Assembly: GCA_030837265.1 (NCBI GenBank)
Contig: JAUPKV010000349.1
Coordinates: forward strand, 1-14,592
Length of the DNA stretch: 14,592 bases
Direction: 5' to 3'
Origin: Methanobacteriota archaeon
GTDB lineage: Archaea; Halobacteriota; Methanosarcinia; Methanosarcinales; Methanosarcinaceae
This document shows, in pieces, positions 13,942 to 14,592 of the stretch. Positions within the stretch are counted from its first letter, which is position 1. Every line of letters starts with the position of its first letter. A program made the translations under genes and the position numbers. The notes beneath the pieces are model-generated. The model was not told the origin of the DNA. It worked only from the letters and a program-made list of their open reading frames with translations, and did no database searches.

Positions 13942-14592
13942 TCACGGAAACACAATTTTACCTAAGGACCTAGTCATCCCCTCCTCCAATGTTATATTTA
14001 CAGGCTTAATTTTTCCGTTTTTCTCTATTTCGATTGAGATATTATCATTTTTAATATCTTTAAAATAAAGTAAAAATTCTCCCATTCTATCGGATTTGGT
14101 TTCTATATTCAGGTTTGCAACTTTTAGTATTGCATCGGCCACTGGTTTTTTGTCGGAATCTATGAGTAATCCTCTTATAAGGGTCGCATAATCGCAAAAA
14201 GGGTAGGAGGGCAGGGGGTTTAAAGAAATTGTGACAACAGGGTTCTTAAGAGCAAGAATAGTGGTATCTGCAGTATTATAACTATATTTAAGTCCTCCTG
14301 CCCACGAAATTTTTTTAGCCTTATCATCAACATCCGTGATCTTCTTCTGTTCTACCTCTCCATTTGTGTTATTGAATTCGACTATGTCTCCCTTTTGTAA
14401 TTTCGATATATCCTTAAGCCTTGTACTGGTAGCCCTGGATGCTGGCCCTTTAGCATAGAATTTCAACATTAAATTTGAGGTTTTTATCTTCGAGATATCA
14501 ATTTCTCTCTCTTCAGGAAAGTATAATTCTGACTCAATGTTGACTGTATAAGTACCGTCTGCAAGACCGGTAAAAACATAGTATTCGCTCAA
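13942..14592 (-). CDS. Carboxypeptidase-regulatory-like eCIS protein, C-terminal part (runs off right edge)
   Basis: The frame is open at the window edge; the TTG codon there need not be a start, so the N-terminus is missing. The visible 216 residues begin with a beta-rich segment (GLADGTYTVNIESELYFPEE), followed by a middle domain (KGDIVEFNNTNGEVEQKKIT, then AGGLKYSY) and a C-terminal carboxypeptidase-regulatory-like domain: NPLPSYPFCDYATLIRGLLI, DSDKKPVADAILKV, then KSDRMGEFLLYF. Proteins of this kind are often found next to the sheath gene in eCIS loci, commonly beside a DUF4255 (Afp16-type) terminator gene, which I would expect further right. It ends with TGA, 335 bases before the sheath. 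It may decorate the particle or act in assembly; its exact role is not known to me. Confidence 0.75.
   Translation of the reverse strand: MSEYYVFTGLADGTYTVNIESELYFPEEREIDISKIKTSNLMLKFYAKGPASRATSTRLKDISKLQKGDIVEFNNTNGEVEQKKITDVDDKAKKISWAGGLKYSYNTADTTILALKNPVVTISLNPLPSYPFCDYATLIRGLLIDSDKKPVADAILKVANLNIETKSDRMGEFLLYFKDIKNDNISIEIEKNGKIKPVNITLEEGMTRSLGKIVFP

Noticed and set aside
1..14592. An ordinary contractile-tailed prophage
   Set aside because: No capsid, portal, terminase, integrase or lysis gene is seen; the tube-LysM-hub-spike-PAAR-gp25-J order and the carboxypeptidase-regulatory-like neighbour fit eCIS better. Flanking sequence would settle it.
1..14592. tRNA, rRNA or riboswitch
   Set aside because: No cloverleaf-like or other structured RNA signal was seen in the gaps by eye; the gaps are short and AT-rich.

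Overview
The window is the core of an extracellular contractile injection system (eCIS; the Afp / PVC / phage-tail-like family). Every supported gene lies on the minus strand, so transcription runs from the right edge (14592) to the left edge (1), and both ends of the cluster are cut off. The DNA is AT-rich, most starts have a clear Shine-Dalgarno site (GGAG, GAGG, AGGAGG), several genes start at GTG, and many adjacent genes lie within 15 bases of each other. The style and low GC would suit a Methanosarcina-type archaeon, a group known to carry eCIS loci. Nothing in the window proves this, and a low-GC bacterium is not excluded.

Order in the direction of transcription: C-terminal part of a carboxypeptidase-regulatory-like protein (14592-13942); a 335-base AT-rich gap with a possible promoter; contractile sheath (13606-12017); tail tube (11977-11543); a weak terminator-like hairpin; a tail-assembly-chaperone-like protein (11457-11092); a small reading frame with no normal start that overlaps it in the -1 frame (11095-10910); a second tube protein (10897-10436); a 753-residue triple-repeat protein (10432-8171); a LysM baseplate/tail-tip protein (8170-7502); the hub half of a split VgrG (7494-6415); the spike half (6413-5529); a PAAR tip (5516-5220); a 170-base gap; a gp25-like baseplate wedge protein that must start at ATT (5049-4657); an Afp11-like baseplate J protein of 1176 residues (4652-1122); and the start of an Afp12-like second baseplate J protein (1119 to the edge).

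How they fit together: the sheath contracts around the tube; the hub, spike and PAAR protein form the piercing tip; gp25, the LysM protein and the two J-type proteins form the baseplate. Fibre, tape measure, AAA+ ATPase, terminator and cargo genes are not seen and presumably lie outside the window.

The strongest unexpected signal is a candidate programmed -1 frameshift between the chaperone gene and the small overlapping frame: a GGGGGAA slip site, a 6-base spacer and an 11-position stem with one mismatch, with no usable start codon for the downstream frame. Other points of interest are the ATT start of gp25, the three 187-residue repeats in the 753-residue protein, 26-residue repeats that lengthen the spike, several in-frame micro-repeats in the baseplate genes, and a lone TAG stop on the PAAR gene followed by 32 open codons.
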